NCBI RefSeq assembly: GCF_009664835.1 | Contig: NZ_CP045929.1 | Coordinates: 1,674,001 to 1,738,000 of the forward strand | Direction of reading: 5' to 3' | DNA: 64,000 nucleotides | Source: Allosaccharopolyspora coralli | Lineage (GTDB): Bacteria > Actinomycetota > Actinomycetes > Mycobacteriales > Pseudonocardiaceae | In this document: piece by piece, positions 18,916 through 28,379 of the stretch | How positions within the stretch are numbered: position 1 is the first letter of the stretch | How the letters are laid out: every line of letters begins with the position of its first letter | Made by a program: the position numbers and the translations under genes | The notes under the pieces: generated by a model | The model's database searches: none | What the model saw: only the letters and a program-made list of their open reading frames with translations | What the model was told of the DNA's origin: nothing

Positions 18916-20154
18916 TCAGCCTTCCCGGTGGTCGGCGGGGGAGCCTGCCGTGCCGGGACGCACGACCCGTGTTCGGCTGCCGTTGCGGTGGTCGCCCTCG
19001 GTTGGGGACGGGACCTGCGGGGCCGGCCGAGGAAGCTCGGAGGTGGCACCCTCGTCCGGCCTGGAGTCCGCCGCCTGCATCGGTAGGTCCGAGGTTTCCT
19101 CGGCGACCTCGTCCTGCTCGGGTACTTCGCGGTCCTTGCGCCAGGCCGCGTAGCCCTCCTCGGTGCGCAGCCGCTGGGTCGCCCGCGTCATCTCGAGGCG
19201 CCGCCACCTCCGTCGTTCCCGGCGTGTCATCCGTGCCGGCCACATCTCCTGGATCGCGTTGTTGAACTGCGCACCGCTGATGACGGCCATCCCGAGGAAG
19301 AACGCGAACAGCAGGAACGCGATCGGGGTACCGAGCGCGCCGTAGGTGTAGCCGGTACTGGTCACCCACGTGATGTAGAGGCGCATCCCGATGCTGGCGC
19401 AGAGGAACACCGCCATGGCCAGGACGGCGCCCGGTAGTCCCCGGTGCCACGGCAGCTTCCGAGGCAGCGACACCTTGTAGAGCGTCGTCAGGGCCAGCAC
19501 CAGCAGCAGCCCGGTGACCGGGTAATACACCGTCTGGATCACCGTCGCCACATCGTCCTGGTAGGCCTCAGGGAACAACGTGGGCAGCCAGTCCGGGCCC
19601 AATGCCAGTACCGGCAGACCCACGACGGCGAGGATCAGACAAATCAAGTACAGCAGGAGCGCGAACAGACGCTGCCAGACGCTGTGCCGAACCGTGTACT
19701 GGTCGTAGGCCAGCGTGATCGAATCCACCAACGAGGCCAGCGCCGACGAGCCTGCCCACAACGAGAGCAGGAAACCGACCGAGACGATCCCGGACCGCCC
19801 CCTGGTCAGGACGTCCGCCACGGTGGGGCCAATGATCTGGTCGACCACGTTTTCGGTGAACACGGTGCTGGAGAAACTGAGGATCTTGCTGTGCACCGAG
19901 TCGACCACGACGGGCCCGAACCAGTCTCCGAGGAAGCCGAGGCTGCCCAGGAAGCCCAGCAGCAGCGGTGGCAGGGACAGGGTCTGCCAGAACGCGGCGG
20001 CGGCAGACTCGGAGAAGATGTTGTCGTACCAGGCTTTGACCAGAGTGCGTTTGACCAGCCGCACCGGACCCCTGCGCGGTGGTCCCTCGCGCGTGGACGC
20101 CCCGGGGCGGCCGTTCTGGTTCGGACTCTGTGCACCCATCGTGCCGTCAAGCAT
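18916..20154 (-). CDS. YihY/BrkB-family inner-membrane protein
   Basis: 412 residues with six to seven hydrophobic segments between residues 55 and 300, matching YihY (once called ribonuclease BN, a label since withdrawn). The C-terminal 100 residues are charged and cytosolic, as in the homologue near M. tuberculosis sigA (Rv2707). Transport role unproven. The start is uncertain: ATG at 20154 or six codons later. An IS5-family element sits 48 bp upstream and may have displaced the native promoter. Confidence 0.82.
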   Translation of the reverse strand: MLDGTMGAQSPNQNGRPGASTREGPPRRGPVRLVKRTLVKAWYDNIFSESAAAAFWQTLSLPPLLLGFLGSLGFLGDWFGPVVVDSVHSKILSFSSTVFTENVVDQIIGPTVADVLTRGRSGIVSVGFLLSLWAGSSALASLVDSITLAYDQYTVRHSVWQRLFALLLYLICLILAVVGLPVLALGPDWLPTLFPEAYQDDVATVIQTVYYPVTGLLLVLALTTLYKVSLPRKLPWHRGLPGAVLAMAVFLCASIGMRLYITWVTSTGYTYGALGTPIAFLLFAFFLGMAVISGAQFNNAIQEMWPARMTRRERRRWRRLEMTRATQRLRTEEGYAAWRKDREVPEQDEVAEETSDLPMQAADSRPDEGATSELPRPAPQVPSPTEGDHRNGSRTRVVRPGTAGSPADHREG

Positions 20155-20241
20155 GCGGTATACGGATCTTCCGTGACGGCCGACCCGCGGAAATCGGACC
20201 GTCTGAGAGGCTGTCTTGGATCCCGGTGGTGGGCATGTGAA

Positions 20242-20294
20242 GGGCCTCTGCTAGTGATCGTGATGCCAGTCATGATCACTAATAGCAGAGGCCC
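20242..20294 (+). promoter_or_regulatory. Subterminal hairpin ahead of the transposase
   Basis: GGGCCTCTGCTA pairs with TAGCAGAGGCCC, extended inward by TGATC/GATCA pairing. In RNA reading in from outside this would form just before the TTG start codon, a layout that can limit transposase expression from neighbouring promoters (inference). Confidence 0.55.
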
Positions 20295-20302
20295 GACTCA
20301 GT

Positions 20303-21160
20303 TTGTACCCCACGACGCCTTCGTCCAGCGCATCGGCCCGCATTCGCCGCTACCCGTCGGACATGACGGACGCCGAGTGGGCAGTGATCGAACCACTGCT
20401 GCCCACGGCGGCGTGTGCCAGCCCGGCCGGGGGGCGTCCGGAGAAGCACCACCGTCGCGACATCGTCGACGCGATCCGCTACGTCACCGACAACGGAGTG
20501 AAATGGCGCGCGCTTCCCGTGGACTTTCCGCCCTGCAAGACCGTGTACGGCTTTTTCGCTCGCTGGCGCGAGAACGGCACGGTGGAAATAATGCGTGATG
20601 CGCTGCGTGAACAGGTCCGCCAGCAGGCCGGCCGGCGCCCGCGGCCCACCGCAGCCGCCATCGACGCGCAATCGGTGCGCGCCGCCGAAACAGTCGGTGA
20701 CTCCACCCGCGGCTACGACGCCGGCAAGAAGGTCAACGGCCGCAAACGCCACATCGCCGTGGACACCATGGGACTGCTGCTGGTCGTCATGGTCACCGCC
20801 GCCAACTTGCAGGACCGGCCCGCCGGGCGCCCTCTGCTGTCGCTGCTGCACCGCGCCCACCACAGGGTGCGCCACATCTGGGCCGACGGCGGCTACACCG
20901 GAACCCTGCTGACCTGGGCGAAAACAACCCTGGGCATCACCGTCGAGATCGTGAAAAAACTCGCCGAACAAACCGGGTTCGTGCCCCTGCACCGCCGATG
21001 GGTCGTCGAACGAACCTTCGCCTGGATCAGCCAAGCCCGCCGCAACACCCGCGACTACGAACGCCTCCCCGAACACTCCGAGGCCTTCATCAACTGGGCC
21101 ATGATCACTATGATGAGCCGACGACTGACCCGCCCACAAACGCGGGCCCCCACCCCCTAA
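20303..21160 (+). CDS. IS5-family transposase
   Basis: 285 residues from a TTG start (ATG 20 codons later is an alternative). DDE triad visible: D in AAIDAQSVRAAE, D in HIWADGGYTG, and E in VVERTFAWISQARR, which also carries the Y/R/E signature of the family. Uninterrupted, so probably functional. Confidence 0.9.
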   Translation: MYPTTPSSSASARIRRYPSDMTDAEWAVIEPLLPTAACASPAGGRPEKHHRRDIVDAIRYVTDNGVKWRALPVDFPPCKTVYGFFARWRENGTVEIMRDALREQVRQQAGRRPRPTAAAIDAQSVRAAETVGDSTRGYDAGKKVNGRKRHIAVDTMGLLLVVMVTAANLQDRPAGRPLLSLLHRAHHRVRHIWADGGYTGTLLTWAKTTLGITVEIVKKLAEQTGFVPLHRRWVVERTFAWISQARRNTRDYERLPEHSEAFINWAMITMMSRRLTRPQTRAPTP

Positions 21161-21370
21161 CCAAGATCAAAGACAGGCTCTCAGTGTCCCGCGCAACGTC
21201 GTGGGCCGGGCCACCGCCCCGCCGCCCCGGCTCACACGCCTCGAGGCGGTAAGCTGCCCGACGCCCTCACTCGCGCGGTTGTGACGCCTGACTGGGGGCG
21301 TTCGCATGGGCCGTCGCCGTGGCGCGGCGGCCCCGGTGGGGAGCCGAACAGGGAGGAGTCGCGAGCCAGC

Positions 21371-23143
21371 GTGACCGAAACGCCACTCGAGAATTCCGTT
21401 CGATCCGTCCTGAGCGATCCGGTGCGTCCCGCCGTGCGTCCGTTGCGTGACTGGCAACGACGTGCCCTCACCCGATACCTGACCCGCAAGCCACAGGACT
21501 TCATGGCCGTTGCCACGCCAGGGGCGGGAAAGACGACGTTCGGTCTCCGGGTTGCCGCCGAACTGCTGGCCGACCGCACCGTCGACCAGGTCACCGTGGT
21601 GGCTCCCACCGAGCACCTCAAGCACCAGTGGGCGCTGGCGGCCAACGGGGCCGGGATCCCGCTCGATCCGAACTTCCGCAACGCCGACGGCGCGACCTCC
21701 GGAGACTACAAGGGCGTGGTCGTCACCTACGCGCAGGTCGCGGCACATCCCACGTTGCACCGGGTGCGGACCGAGAACCGTAAGACGCTGGTCATCCTCG
21801 ACGAGGTCCATCACGCGGGTGACGCGAAGTCGTGGGGCGACGCGATCCGCGAGGCGTGCACTCCTGCCGTGCGGCGGTTGATGCTGACCGGAACGCCGTT
21901 CCGCAGCGACGACAACCCGATCCCGTTCGTCAACTATGAGCCCGACGCCGACGGCTCGATGCGCAGTGCCGCCGACCACACCTACGACTACACCGACGCG
22001 CTCCAGGACGGCGTCGTGCGGCCGGTGATCTTCCTTGCGTACTCCGGGGAGGCACGCTGGCGCACCAGCGCCGGAGACGAGTTCACGGCGCGCCTCGGCG
22101 AACCGCTGACGGCCGAACAGACCGCGCGGGCGTGGCGCACGGCGCTCGACCCGGCGGGGGAGTGGATCCCGTCGGTCATCCAGGCCGCCGACACCCGGCT
22201 CACGCAGCTGCGCAACGGCGGCATTCCGGACGCGGGCGGTCTCGTGATCGCCTCCGACCACGTCTCGGCGAAGGCGTATGCGAAGACCGTTCAGCGCCTG
22301 ACCGGGACCGAACCGGTGGTCGTGCTCTCCGACGATCCGAAGGCCTCCCAGCGGATCGCGGAGTTCGCCGAGTCCGACGATCGGTGGATGGTCGCGGTCC
22401 GGATGGTCAGTGAGGGCGTCGACGTTCCGCGGCTGGCGGTCGGCGTGTACGCCACGAGCGCCTCGACCCCGCTGTACTTTGCCCAGGCCATCGGCCGCTT
22501 CGTGCGTGCGAGGCGCCCGGGCGAGACCGCGAGCATCTTCCTGCCCAGCGTTCCCGTCCTGCTGCAGCTCGCCAGCGAGCTGGAGGAGTCACGGGACCAC
22601 GTGCTCGGCAAACCGCACCGGGAGAAGGACGGCTGGGACGAGGAAGCGCTCGTCGAGGCCAACCGGAAGCGCGACGAGCCGGGCGAGGAGGAGAAGGCGT
22701 TCACCTCCCTCGGTGCCGACGCCGAACTCGATCAGGTGATCTACGACGGGTCGTCGTTCGGTACCGCCGCGTTCGGCACCAGCGAGGACGAACAGGACTA
22801 CCTCGGCCTGCCCGGTCTGCTCGAACCCGATCAGGTGCGGGCGCTGCTGAAACAGCGGCAGGACGAGCAGCTGCACGAGGTCGGCAAGCGGGAGGCCGCG
22901 GACAAGGCGGCCAAGGCCGCCGAAACGCAGGCCCAGCCCGCCGCCCCGCCGCAGAGCGTCCAGGAACGCCTGCAGGGACTGCGTAAAGAGCTGAACACGT
23001 TGGTGTCCTTGCATCACCACCGCACGCGGAAGCCGCACGGAGCGATCCATAACGAGCTGCGTCGCGTGTGCGGCGGCCCGCCCACCGCGATGGCCACCAT
23101 CGAGCAGTTGGAGGAGCGCATCGCGACCGTCCGGTCGTGGTGA
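21371..23143 (+). CDS. Superfamily II DEVH-box helicase
   Basis: 590 residues. Walker A TPGAGKTT, DEVHHAGD (motif II), LTGTPFRSD (motif III), and motif V/VI region with FAQAIGRFVRARR (QxxGRxxR type). The layout resembles XPB/restriction-type helicases. A charged, Gln/Ala-rich coiled C-terminal tail follows. DNA or RNA substrate unknown; no partner methylase or nuclease nearby, so a restriction system is not supported. GTG start chosen after GGAGGAG (spacing 12). Confidence 0.85.
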   Translation: MTETPLENSVRSVLSDPVRPAVRPLRDWQRRALTRYLTRKPQDFMAVATPGAGKTTFGLRVAAELLADRTVDQVTVVAPTEHLKHQWALAANGAGIPLDPNFRNADGATSGDYKGVVVTYAQVAAHPTLHRVRTENRKTLVILDEVHHAGDAKSWGDAIREACTPAVRRLMLTGTPFRSDDNPIPFVNYEPDADGSMRSAADHTYDYTDALQDGVVRPVIFLAYSGEARWRTSAGDEFTARLGEPLTAEQTARAWRTALDPAGEWIPSVIQAADTRLTQLRNGGIPDAGGLVIASDHVSAKAYAKTVQRLTGTEPVVVLSDDPKASQRIAEFAESDDRWMVAVRMVSEGVDVPRLAVGVYATSASTPLYFAQAIGRFVRARRPGETASIFLPSVPVLLQLASELEESRDHVLGKPHREKDGWDEEALVEANRKRDEPGEEEKAFTSLGADAELDQVIYDGSSFGTAAFGTSEDEQDYLGLPGLLEPDQVRALLKQRQDEQLHEVGKREAADKAAKAAETQAQPAAPPQSVQERLQGLRKELNTLVSLHHHRTRKPHGAIHNELRRVCGGPPTAMATIEQLEERIATVRSW

Positions 23144-23157
23144 GCACCGACCGGGCC

Positions 23158-23310
23158 CGAGCAGGCATTCGGGGATTCGGGTAGCTGGTCCAGTGCCGTC
23201 CCCAGTTCCGCCTCGCGGCGTTGGGGCCTGTTTGAGTACGAGGTGTACGCGGCGAGAACCCGTGCCGTGCGAGGCACGACTGGACGTCCCGAACTGCCCG
23301 CCGTGCCGAA
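23158..23310 (+). repeat. Dispersed repeat family A, copy 3 (right end eroded)
   Basis: Left end and central blocks are clear (GGCATTCGGGGATTCGGG, CGCCTCGCGGCGTTGGGG, GCGGCGAGAACCC, TGCGAGGCACGA), but the GTGCCCTACGGGCA hairpin end is missing. Located between the helicase gene and the next start. Confidence 0.75.
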
Positions 23311-23332
23311 GCAGGCACCGGCCACGAATCAG

Positions 23333-23338
23333 TAGCCT
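23333..23338 (+). promoter_or_regulatory. -10 hexamer of a leaderless promoter
   Basis: TAGCCT with seven bases to the ATG at 23346; no ribosome site. Confidence 0.5.
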
Positions 23339-23345
23339 CCCGGGT

Positions 23346-24548
23346 ATGTACGACGTGGGCGAGATCCGAGGTCAGTATCCGGCGTTGGCGGACGGCAGAG
23401 CCTGGCTCGACGGTGCCGCGGGCACGCAGGTGCCGCAGACGGTGATCGACGCCGTGGCGGACACCTACCGCGCGGGGGTGTCGAACCAGGGCGGACCGTA
23501 CGAGTCCAGCCGCCGGGCGGGCAGCATAGTCGGCGCGGCCCGGCAGGCAGTGGCGGACCTGGTGGGCGCAGCCGATCCGGCAGGGGTCGTGTTCGGGCCG
23601 AACATGACGACCGTGACGTACCGGTTCGCCGCGACCCTGGCGGCCGGATGGCAGGTCGGGGACGAGATCGTGGTGACCCAGCTCGACCACGACGCCAACG
23701 TGCGCCCGTGGGTGCAGGCGGCCAAGAAGGCGGGAGCAGTGGTCCGTACGGCCGGCGTCGACCCCGAGACCGGTGCTCTGCCCGCGGGGAACGTCACCGG
23801 CCTCATCGGCGAGCGCACCCGATTGGTGGCGGTGACGGCGGCGTCGAACCTGCTCGGCGTGCGTCCCGACGTGCGTGCGATCAGCGCGCGGGCTCGAGAG
23901 GTCGGCGCCCTCACCTACGTCGACGGGGTGCACCACTGTCCGCACGAGCCGGTCGCCGTAAACGAGCTCGGGGCCGACTTCTACGCCACCAGTGTCTACA
24001 AGTGGTCCGGGCCGCACATCGGCTGTGTCGTGGCCGATCCGGGGGTGCTCGACGGGCTCGCGCCGGACAAGCTGGTCCCGTCGCCGGACACGGTTCCCGA
24101 GCGCTTCGAAACCGGCACCGCCCCCTTCGCGTCACTCGCCGGGGTGACCGCCGCTGTCGAGCACTTGGCAGGCCTCGACAACGAGGCCACCGGAAGCCGG
24201 CGCGAACGATTGGCGCTGTCTCGCAGGTCGGCTGCCGAGCACGAACAGACTCTGGCGGCGGGGATGATCGACGGACTCGCCGCGGTGGCGGGGGTGCACC
24301 GGTACGGGCCGTCCGCAGGCGAGCGCACGCCGACCGTGCTGTTCGGCCTCCGCGACCGGACACCGGCCGAGATCGCAGCGAAGCTCGCGGAGAGCGGAGT
24401 CAACGTCTCGCACGGTCACAGCTACGCATGGGAAGCCGTGCACGCGCTCGGGCTTGGGGCGAGCGGAGCGGTGCGCGCGAGCCTGTCGCACTACTCGGAC
24501 GAGTCGGACGTGCAGCGACTGCTCGACGCGGTCGCCGACCTCGTCTGA
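23346..24548 (+). CDS. Cysteine-desulfurase-like aminotransferase class V protein
   Basis: 400-residue PLP enzyme of the VC1184-like subfamily. PLP-Lys in SVYKWSGPH, pyridoxal-binding Asp/His in TYVDGVHHCPHEP, and the phosphate-binding region around PNMTTVT. This subfamily differs from IscS/SufS and has no settled substrate; no iron-sulfur assembly genes are adjacent. Leaderless start is supported by the -10 box and lack of ribosome site. Confidence 0.85.
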   Translation: MYDVGEIRGQYPALADGRAWLDGAAGTQVPQTVIDAVADTYRAGVSNQGGPYESSRRAGSIVGAARQAVADLVGAADPAGVVFGPNMTTVTYRFAATLAAGWQVGDEIVVTQLDHDANVRPWVQAAKKAGAVVRTAGVDPETGALPAGNVTGLIGERTRLVAVTAASNLLGVRPDVRAISARAREVGALTYVDGVHHCPHEPVAVNELGADFYATSVYKWSGPHIGCVVADPGVLDGLAPDKLVPSPDTVPERFETGTAPFASLAGVTAAVEHLAGLDNEATGSRRERLALSRRSAAEHEQTLAAGMIDGLAAVAGVHRYGPSAGERTPTVLFGLRDRTPAEIAAKLAESGVNVSHGHSYAWEAVHALGLGASGAVRASLSHYSDESDVQRLLDAVADLV

Positions 24549-24562
24549 CTCCGGACACGGCC

Positions 24563-24598
24563 GAAGCCCCGGAAGAGTCGGAACTCTTCCGGGGCTTC
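24563..24598. terminator. Bidirectional terminator hairpin
   Basis: Perfect 15-bp stem GAAGCCCCGGAAGAG with a six-base loop, between the convergent aminotransferase and DUF7455 genes. Confidence 0.85.
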
Positions 24599-24632
24599 GT
24601 GGTCTCGTAGGCCGGTTCGGCCGGTCGGACCC

Positions 24633-24818
24633 TTACCGCTCGTCCTGCTGGATTTCGGCCTCACTGTCGCGCAAGCCCTGCTCGAACTCGCGGCCGTGGT
24701 GCCCACAGAACAGCAGCTCCCCGCCGGACTTCAATACGGCGCGAAGCTTCGCAGCGGCCCCGCAGCGGTCGCAGCGGTCGGCGGCGGTCAGCTCGGGGCG
24801 GGTGAGCGTACCTGTCAT
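24633..24818 (-). CDS. Small DUF7455-like zinc-binding protein
   Basis: 61 residues with CDRCG and FCGHH forming a likely Cys/His metal site. Conserved small protein of actinobacteria, function unknown. ATG preceded by GGAGGGAG. Confidence 0.8.
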   Translation of the reverse strand: MTGTLTRPELTAADRCDRCGAAAKLRAVLKSGGELLFCGHHGREFEQGLRDSEAEIQQDER

Positions 24819-25206
24819 CGTGATCTCCCTCCGTCCCGGCGCCGGCTCCACAGTTCCGGCGCCCTCGACTTGCTACGACCGACGGTGGCCCGCTGGCTGT
24901 CGGGTCCGTCCTCGTGCTTCCACTCTTGCAGACGTCTGGGCCCGCGTCAGTGTTCCCGCACGGTGTCGCGACCCGTGTCACGGCGAAGTACCTGTTTGCA
25001 GCAGCCGCGGTCGCAGCGGGTGATCAAAAACCAGAAAACCCGTTGCGACATGGGAAAACGGTCTCGACGGTGACGAGATGCCGACGTGCCGGAGGTGGCC
25101 CTGCCGGACGCATCAGTGCTGCAGATCACATCATCCGGGCGGCTCGCCTAGCTGATATTCCGCTGCGAGTGAACGCGGTGATTCTCAAACGGTGAGACGG
25201 GTGTGT

Positions 25207-25415
25207 CACACGCGTGTGCCCTGAAGCGGGGGAGCCCGTCGTGCGGGCGAACGAAAGCCTTCAGGCGCCCGATGCAGGGCTACGGATGGGGCCGCGTCGA
25301 ACAGCGGTGCGCCCGACGCGGCCCAGACAACCGAGCTGACGGGACTCCCCTCCCGTGTTCGGTCGATCCGATCGTCGCACGTGTGTTCGACAGATCTTCC
25401 AGGGGAGGTGCGGGT
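25207..25415. ncRNA. Candidate structured non-coding RNA or control region
   Basis: The 24819-25580 stretch has no convincing gene. Inside it: palindrome CACACGCGTGTG (25207-25218); CCTGAAG/CTTCAGG (25220-25226 with 25259-25265) enclosing a smaller hairpin; an 11-bp perfect stem GGGCCGCGTCG/CGACGCGGCCC (25289-25299 with 25314-25324); then ACGGGA-CTCCCC-TCCCGT and a distal AGGGGAG that could pair with the C-rich loop. The density of paired elements suggests RNA. Strand and identity are unknown; it does not match RNase P, tmRNA or SRP signatures. Confidence 0.3.
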
Positions 25416-25580
25416 CCCGGTCACGGGCTACACGCCGTCCACGGGTGGATGTGAGTAGCCGCCGAACAGAATCCTCGCCTGGTCGTCCGCTACGGCCGTG
25501 ACTGTGATTACGAAGCGGCAGCTCGGTCAGTGGCGAACCGGGGTCGTCGGTGGAGCCTGTGTCGACGTGCCTACGCGCGC

Positions 25581-25685
25581 TCAGGGCAACCAGGACAGGT
25601 CGATGCTCGCCGGGCCGGCAACCGCCACGAGAAAGACGATGGCGAACGCGAACAAGAACGCGAAGGTGTGTCCAGTCAGGCGCAT
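25581..25685 (-). CDS. Possible 34-residue single-span membrane peptide
   Basis: Short reading frame starting MRLTGHTF, then one hydrophobic helix of about 18 residues rich in Phe, Ala and Val, ending SWLP. It lies upstream of nothing obvious and downstream of the sigA promoter side. The ribosome site GGGTGGG is plausible. Coding status is uncertain. Confidence 0.35.
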   Translation of the reverse strand: MRLTGHTFAFLFAFAIVFLVAVAGPASIDLSWLP

Positions 25686-25857
25686 GGTCGCCCACCCTAC
25701 AGGCCGACTGAACGGCAACAATGCCTGTTTCTCCTGGTCACCGCTCTGATACGGAGTGTGCGGGATAAACTGGACGGGGTGTCGCCGCGCCGCCACGCGA
25801 CGTGTTGTCGATCGCCCTTCGGGCCCCGAGTCCGAAGCATGTCCCCGGGCTCGCACG

Positions 25858-25899
25858 CACGAAGGCCGTCGACCCGGCGAACGGGCGACGGCCTTCGTG
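25858..25899 (-). terminator. Terminator of sigA
   Basis: Perfect 14-bp arms CACGAAGGCCGTCG/CGACGGCCTTCGTG, with further pairing in the 14-base loop, 22 bp beyond the sigA stop. Confidence 0.85.
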
Positions 25900-25921
25900 A
25901 CATCAATCTCAGATCAGCGGC

Positions 25922-27307
25922 TCAGTCCAAGTAGTCCCGCAGAACCTGCGAACGCGACGGGTGCCGCAACTTCGACATCGTCTTCGACTCGATCTGGCGG
26001 ATCCGCTCCCGCGTCACGCCGTAGACCTGACCGATCTCGTCCAACGTGCGGGGCTGGCCGTCGGTAAGGCCGAAGCGCAGCCGCACGACGCCCGCTTCGC
26101 GCTCCGAGAGCGTCGCGAGGACCGACTGCAACTGGTCCTGCAGCAGCGTGAACGACACCGCGTCCACTGCCACGACCGCCTCGGAGTCCTCGATGAAGTC
26201 GCCGAGCTGGCTGTCGCCCTCGTCGCCGATCGTCTGGTCCAGTGAGATGGGCTCCCGGGCGTACTGCTGGATCTCCAGCACCTTCTCCGGGGTGATGTCC
26301 ATTTCCTTGGCGAGCTCTTCGGGCGTCGGCTCCCGGCCGAGGTCCTGGAGCAGTTCACGCTGGATGCGGCCGAGCTTGTTGATGACCTCGACCATGTGCA
26401 CCGGGATGCGAATGGTGCGCGCCTGATCGGCCATCGCCCGGGTGATCGCCTGGCGGATCCACCAGGTCGCGTAGGTGGAGAACTTGTAGCCCTTGGTGTA
26501 GTCGAACTTCTCGACCGCACGGATCAAGCCGAGGTTGCCCTCCTGGATGAGGTCCAGGAACGCCATGCCGCGGCCCGTGTAGCGCTTGGCGAGACTGACC
26601 ACGAGCCGGAGGTTCGCCTCCAGCAGGTGGTTCTTCGCGCGTTCCCCGTCTCGCACGATCCAGCGCAGGTCACGCCGCATCTGGGTCGTCGGCTTCTCCT
26701 CGGCCTCCTCGACCTGGCGCAGCCGCTCCGCACCGTAGAGGCCCGCCTCGATCCGCTTGGCGAGTTCGACCTCCTCCTCGGCGTTGAGTAGCGCCACCTT
26801 GCCGATCTGCTTGAGGTAGGCGCGGACCGAGTCGGCGGAGGCGGTGAGTTCGGCGTCCTTGCGGGCCTGCCGCAGCGCCTCCGACTCCTCCTCGTCCCAG
26901 ACGAAGTCGCCCGAGGCCTTGCCCTCCTCGGTCTCGGCCTCGGCGGGCTCCTCGGGGATCTCGACCTCGACCTCGGCCAGATCCGCCACGTCCGGGGACG
27001 TCAGGTCGGTCTCGATCGGCTCGTCGATCTCCATGCCCTCGCCGCCCTTGGCCGGGTCCTCCTGGGAATCGGAGTTCTCGGCAGCGGACTTCGAGCCCTT
27101 CTTCGACGTCGACTTCGCGGCGGTCTTGCGCGTGGTCGACGACTTCGAGGACGAGGACTTGGAGGTCGACGAGGACTTCGAGCTGGTCTTCTTGCGTGCC
27201 GGAGCCTGCTGGGGCTCCTCGACGGACTCGGACTCGCTCGCCGTGCTGGACTGGCCCCCGCCGGCAGCGGAGCCGGAGCGTCGGGTTGCGGTTTCTGCGG
27301 CTGCCAC
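25922..27307 (-). CDS. sigA: Principal sigma factor SigA (RpoD)
   Basis: Essential housekeeping sigma factor. 461 residues: an N-terminal 145-residue extension that is Ser/Lys-rich then strongly acidic, followed by regions 1.2-4.2 ([19 protein letters not shown] in 2.3-2.4; [11 protein letters not shown] in 4.2). The extension separates it from SigB in the same window. GTG start with AAAGGG upstream. Neighbours ppgK and suhB match mycobacterial order. Confidence 0.97.
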   Translation of the reverse strand: MAAAETATRRSGSAAGGGQSSTASESESVEEPQQAPARKKTSSKSSSTSKSSSSKSSTTRKTAAKSTSKKGSKSAAENSDSQEDPAKGGEGMEIDEPIETDLTSPDVADLAEVEVEIPEEPAEAETEEGKASGDFVWDEEESEALRQARKDAELTASADSVRAYLKQIGKVALLNAEEEVELAKRIEAGLYGAERLRQVEEAEEKPTTQMRRDLRWIVRDGERAKNHLLEANLRLVVSLAKRYTGRGMAFLDLIQEGNLGLIRAVEKFDYTKGYKFSTYATWWIRQAITRAMADQARTIRIPVHMVEVINKLGRIQRELLQDLGREPTPEELAKEMDITPEKVLEIQQYAREPISLDQTIGDEGDSQLGDFIEDSEAVVAVDAVSFTLLQDQLQSVLATLSEREAGVVRLRFGLTDGQPRTLDEIGQVYGVTRERIRQIESKTMSKLRHPSRSQVLRDYLD

Positions 27308-27388
27308 GTACGCCCTTTCGCGACGGTCGTTCAGGGCTGGCCGGAGGGCGCGAAACCTCGGCCGCCGAAGGTCGGAACAGACTCGTTA

Positions 27389-27446
27389 ATCGTACCGTCC
27401 GAACAGGGTCGGACGTCCCGAATCAACAGGGTCGTGTTTCATTGTA
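27389..27446 (-). promoter_or_regulatory. Candidate sigA promoter region
   Basis: Two TAnnnT hexamers on the minus strand: TACAAT (27446-27441) and TACGAT (27394-27389). Between them an inverted repeat CGTCCGA/TCGGACG (27396-27402, 27409-27415). No good -35 box is evident, so the start site is uncertain. Confidence 0.35.
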
Positions 27447-27520
27447 ACCGCGCCCGCCGGGAGTGGTTCGGCTGCGAGGTGCATCCGGATCCACTTCAGT
27501 CCCCCGACCTGCGCGAACTC

Positions 27521-28282
27521 TCAGTGTCCGTAGCCGCGCGCGGCCGCGGACGCCGCACCGACGATACCCGCGTCGTTCTTGAGCTCGGCGGCGACCACCG
27601 GAGAGCGTGACTCCAGCAGGGGCAGCCATTTCTGCGCCTTCTTACTGACTCCGCCCCCTGCGATGATCAAGTCCGGCCAGAGGAACCTCTCCAACGCCTG
27701 CAGGTAGCGGCTCACCCGGGGAGCCCAGTCCGGGTAGCTGAGGTCGAGGTCGTCCTTGACCGAGGCCGCGGCCTGTGTCTCCGCGTCGTGCCCGTCGACC
27801 TCGATGTGGCCGAACTCCGTGTTCGGCACGAGCTTGCCGTCGACGAACGTCGCACTGCCGATCCCGGTGCCGAACGTCAGCAGCACGACGAGGCCGCTGT
27901 GGTCGACCCCGGCGCCGACCCGCATCTCGGCGAGCCCCGCGGCGTCGGCGTCGTTGAGCACGGCGACCTCGGAGCGTTCCCGGCCGAGTCGCTCGGCGAA
28001 CAGGGTCTGCGCGTCGGTGCCGATCCACGACGGGTCCACGTTCGCGGCAGTGTGGGCCACGCCGTCCTTGATCACACACGGCAGGGTGATGCCGATCGGC
28101 CCTTGCCATTCGAACTTGTCCACGATCTCGGCGACCGCGTCGGCCACCGCGTCCGGTGTCGACGGTTGCGGGGTCGGGAGCCGGAATCGTTCCTCCGTCA
28201 GGACTCCGGCGTCGAGGTCCACCGGGCATCCCTTGATGCCGGACCCGCCGACGTCCACACCGAAACCGAGGGCAGTGCCCAT
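27521..28282 (-). CDS. ppgK: Polyphosphate glucokinase PpgK
   Basis: ROK-family kinase that phosphorylates glucose using polyphosphate or ATP. 253 residues with phosphate-1 motif DVGGSGIKG (residues 8-16), [10 protein letters not shown] (catalytic Asp), [11 protein letters not shown] and [11 protein letters not shown]. Start ATG with AGGAAGGAT upstream. Adjacent to sigA as in mycobacteria; divergent from the monophosphatase gene. Confidence 0.95.
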   Translation of the reverse strand: MGTALGFGVDVGGSGIKGCPVDLDAGVLTEERFRLPTPQPSTPDAVADAVAEIVDKFEWQGPIGITLPCVIKDGVAHTAANVDPSWIGTDAQTLFAERLGRERSEVAVLNDADAAGLAEMRVGAGVDHSGLVVLLTFGTGIGSATFVDGKLVPNTEFGHIEVDGHDAETQAAASVKDDLDLSYPDWAPRVSRYLQALERFLWPDLIIAGGGVSKKAQKWLPLLESRSPVVAAELKNDAGIVGAASAAARGYGH

Positions 28283-28379
28283 GTGGCCGATCCTTCCTAC
28301 TCGATTCAGGACGAGGTGGGGGAAACCATAGACGGCGGTGTGGTGCGATGGTCGCGTGGGATTGGGTAACCAGCATGAC

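Larger units (their letters stand above)
20203..21184 (+). mobile_element. Complete IS5-family insertion sequence
   Basis: 982 bp bounded by imperfect 20-bp terminal inverted repeats: left CTGAGAGGCTGTCTTGGATC, right (reverse complement) CTGAGAGCCTGTCTTTGATC, two mismatches. It carries one transposase gene and a long subterminal hairpin. No convincing target duplication is visible beyond two or three bases. Inserted between the divergent yihY and helicase genes. Confidence 0.88.

Noticed and set aside
21371-23143. Helicase as part of a restriction or defence system
   Set aside because: No methylase, nuclease or other defence gene adjoins; flanks are housekeeping genes and an IS element.
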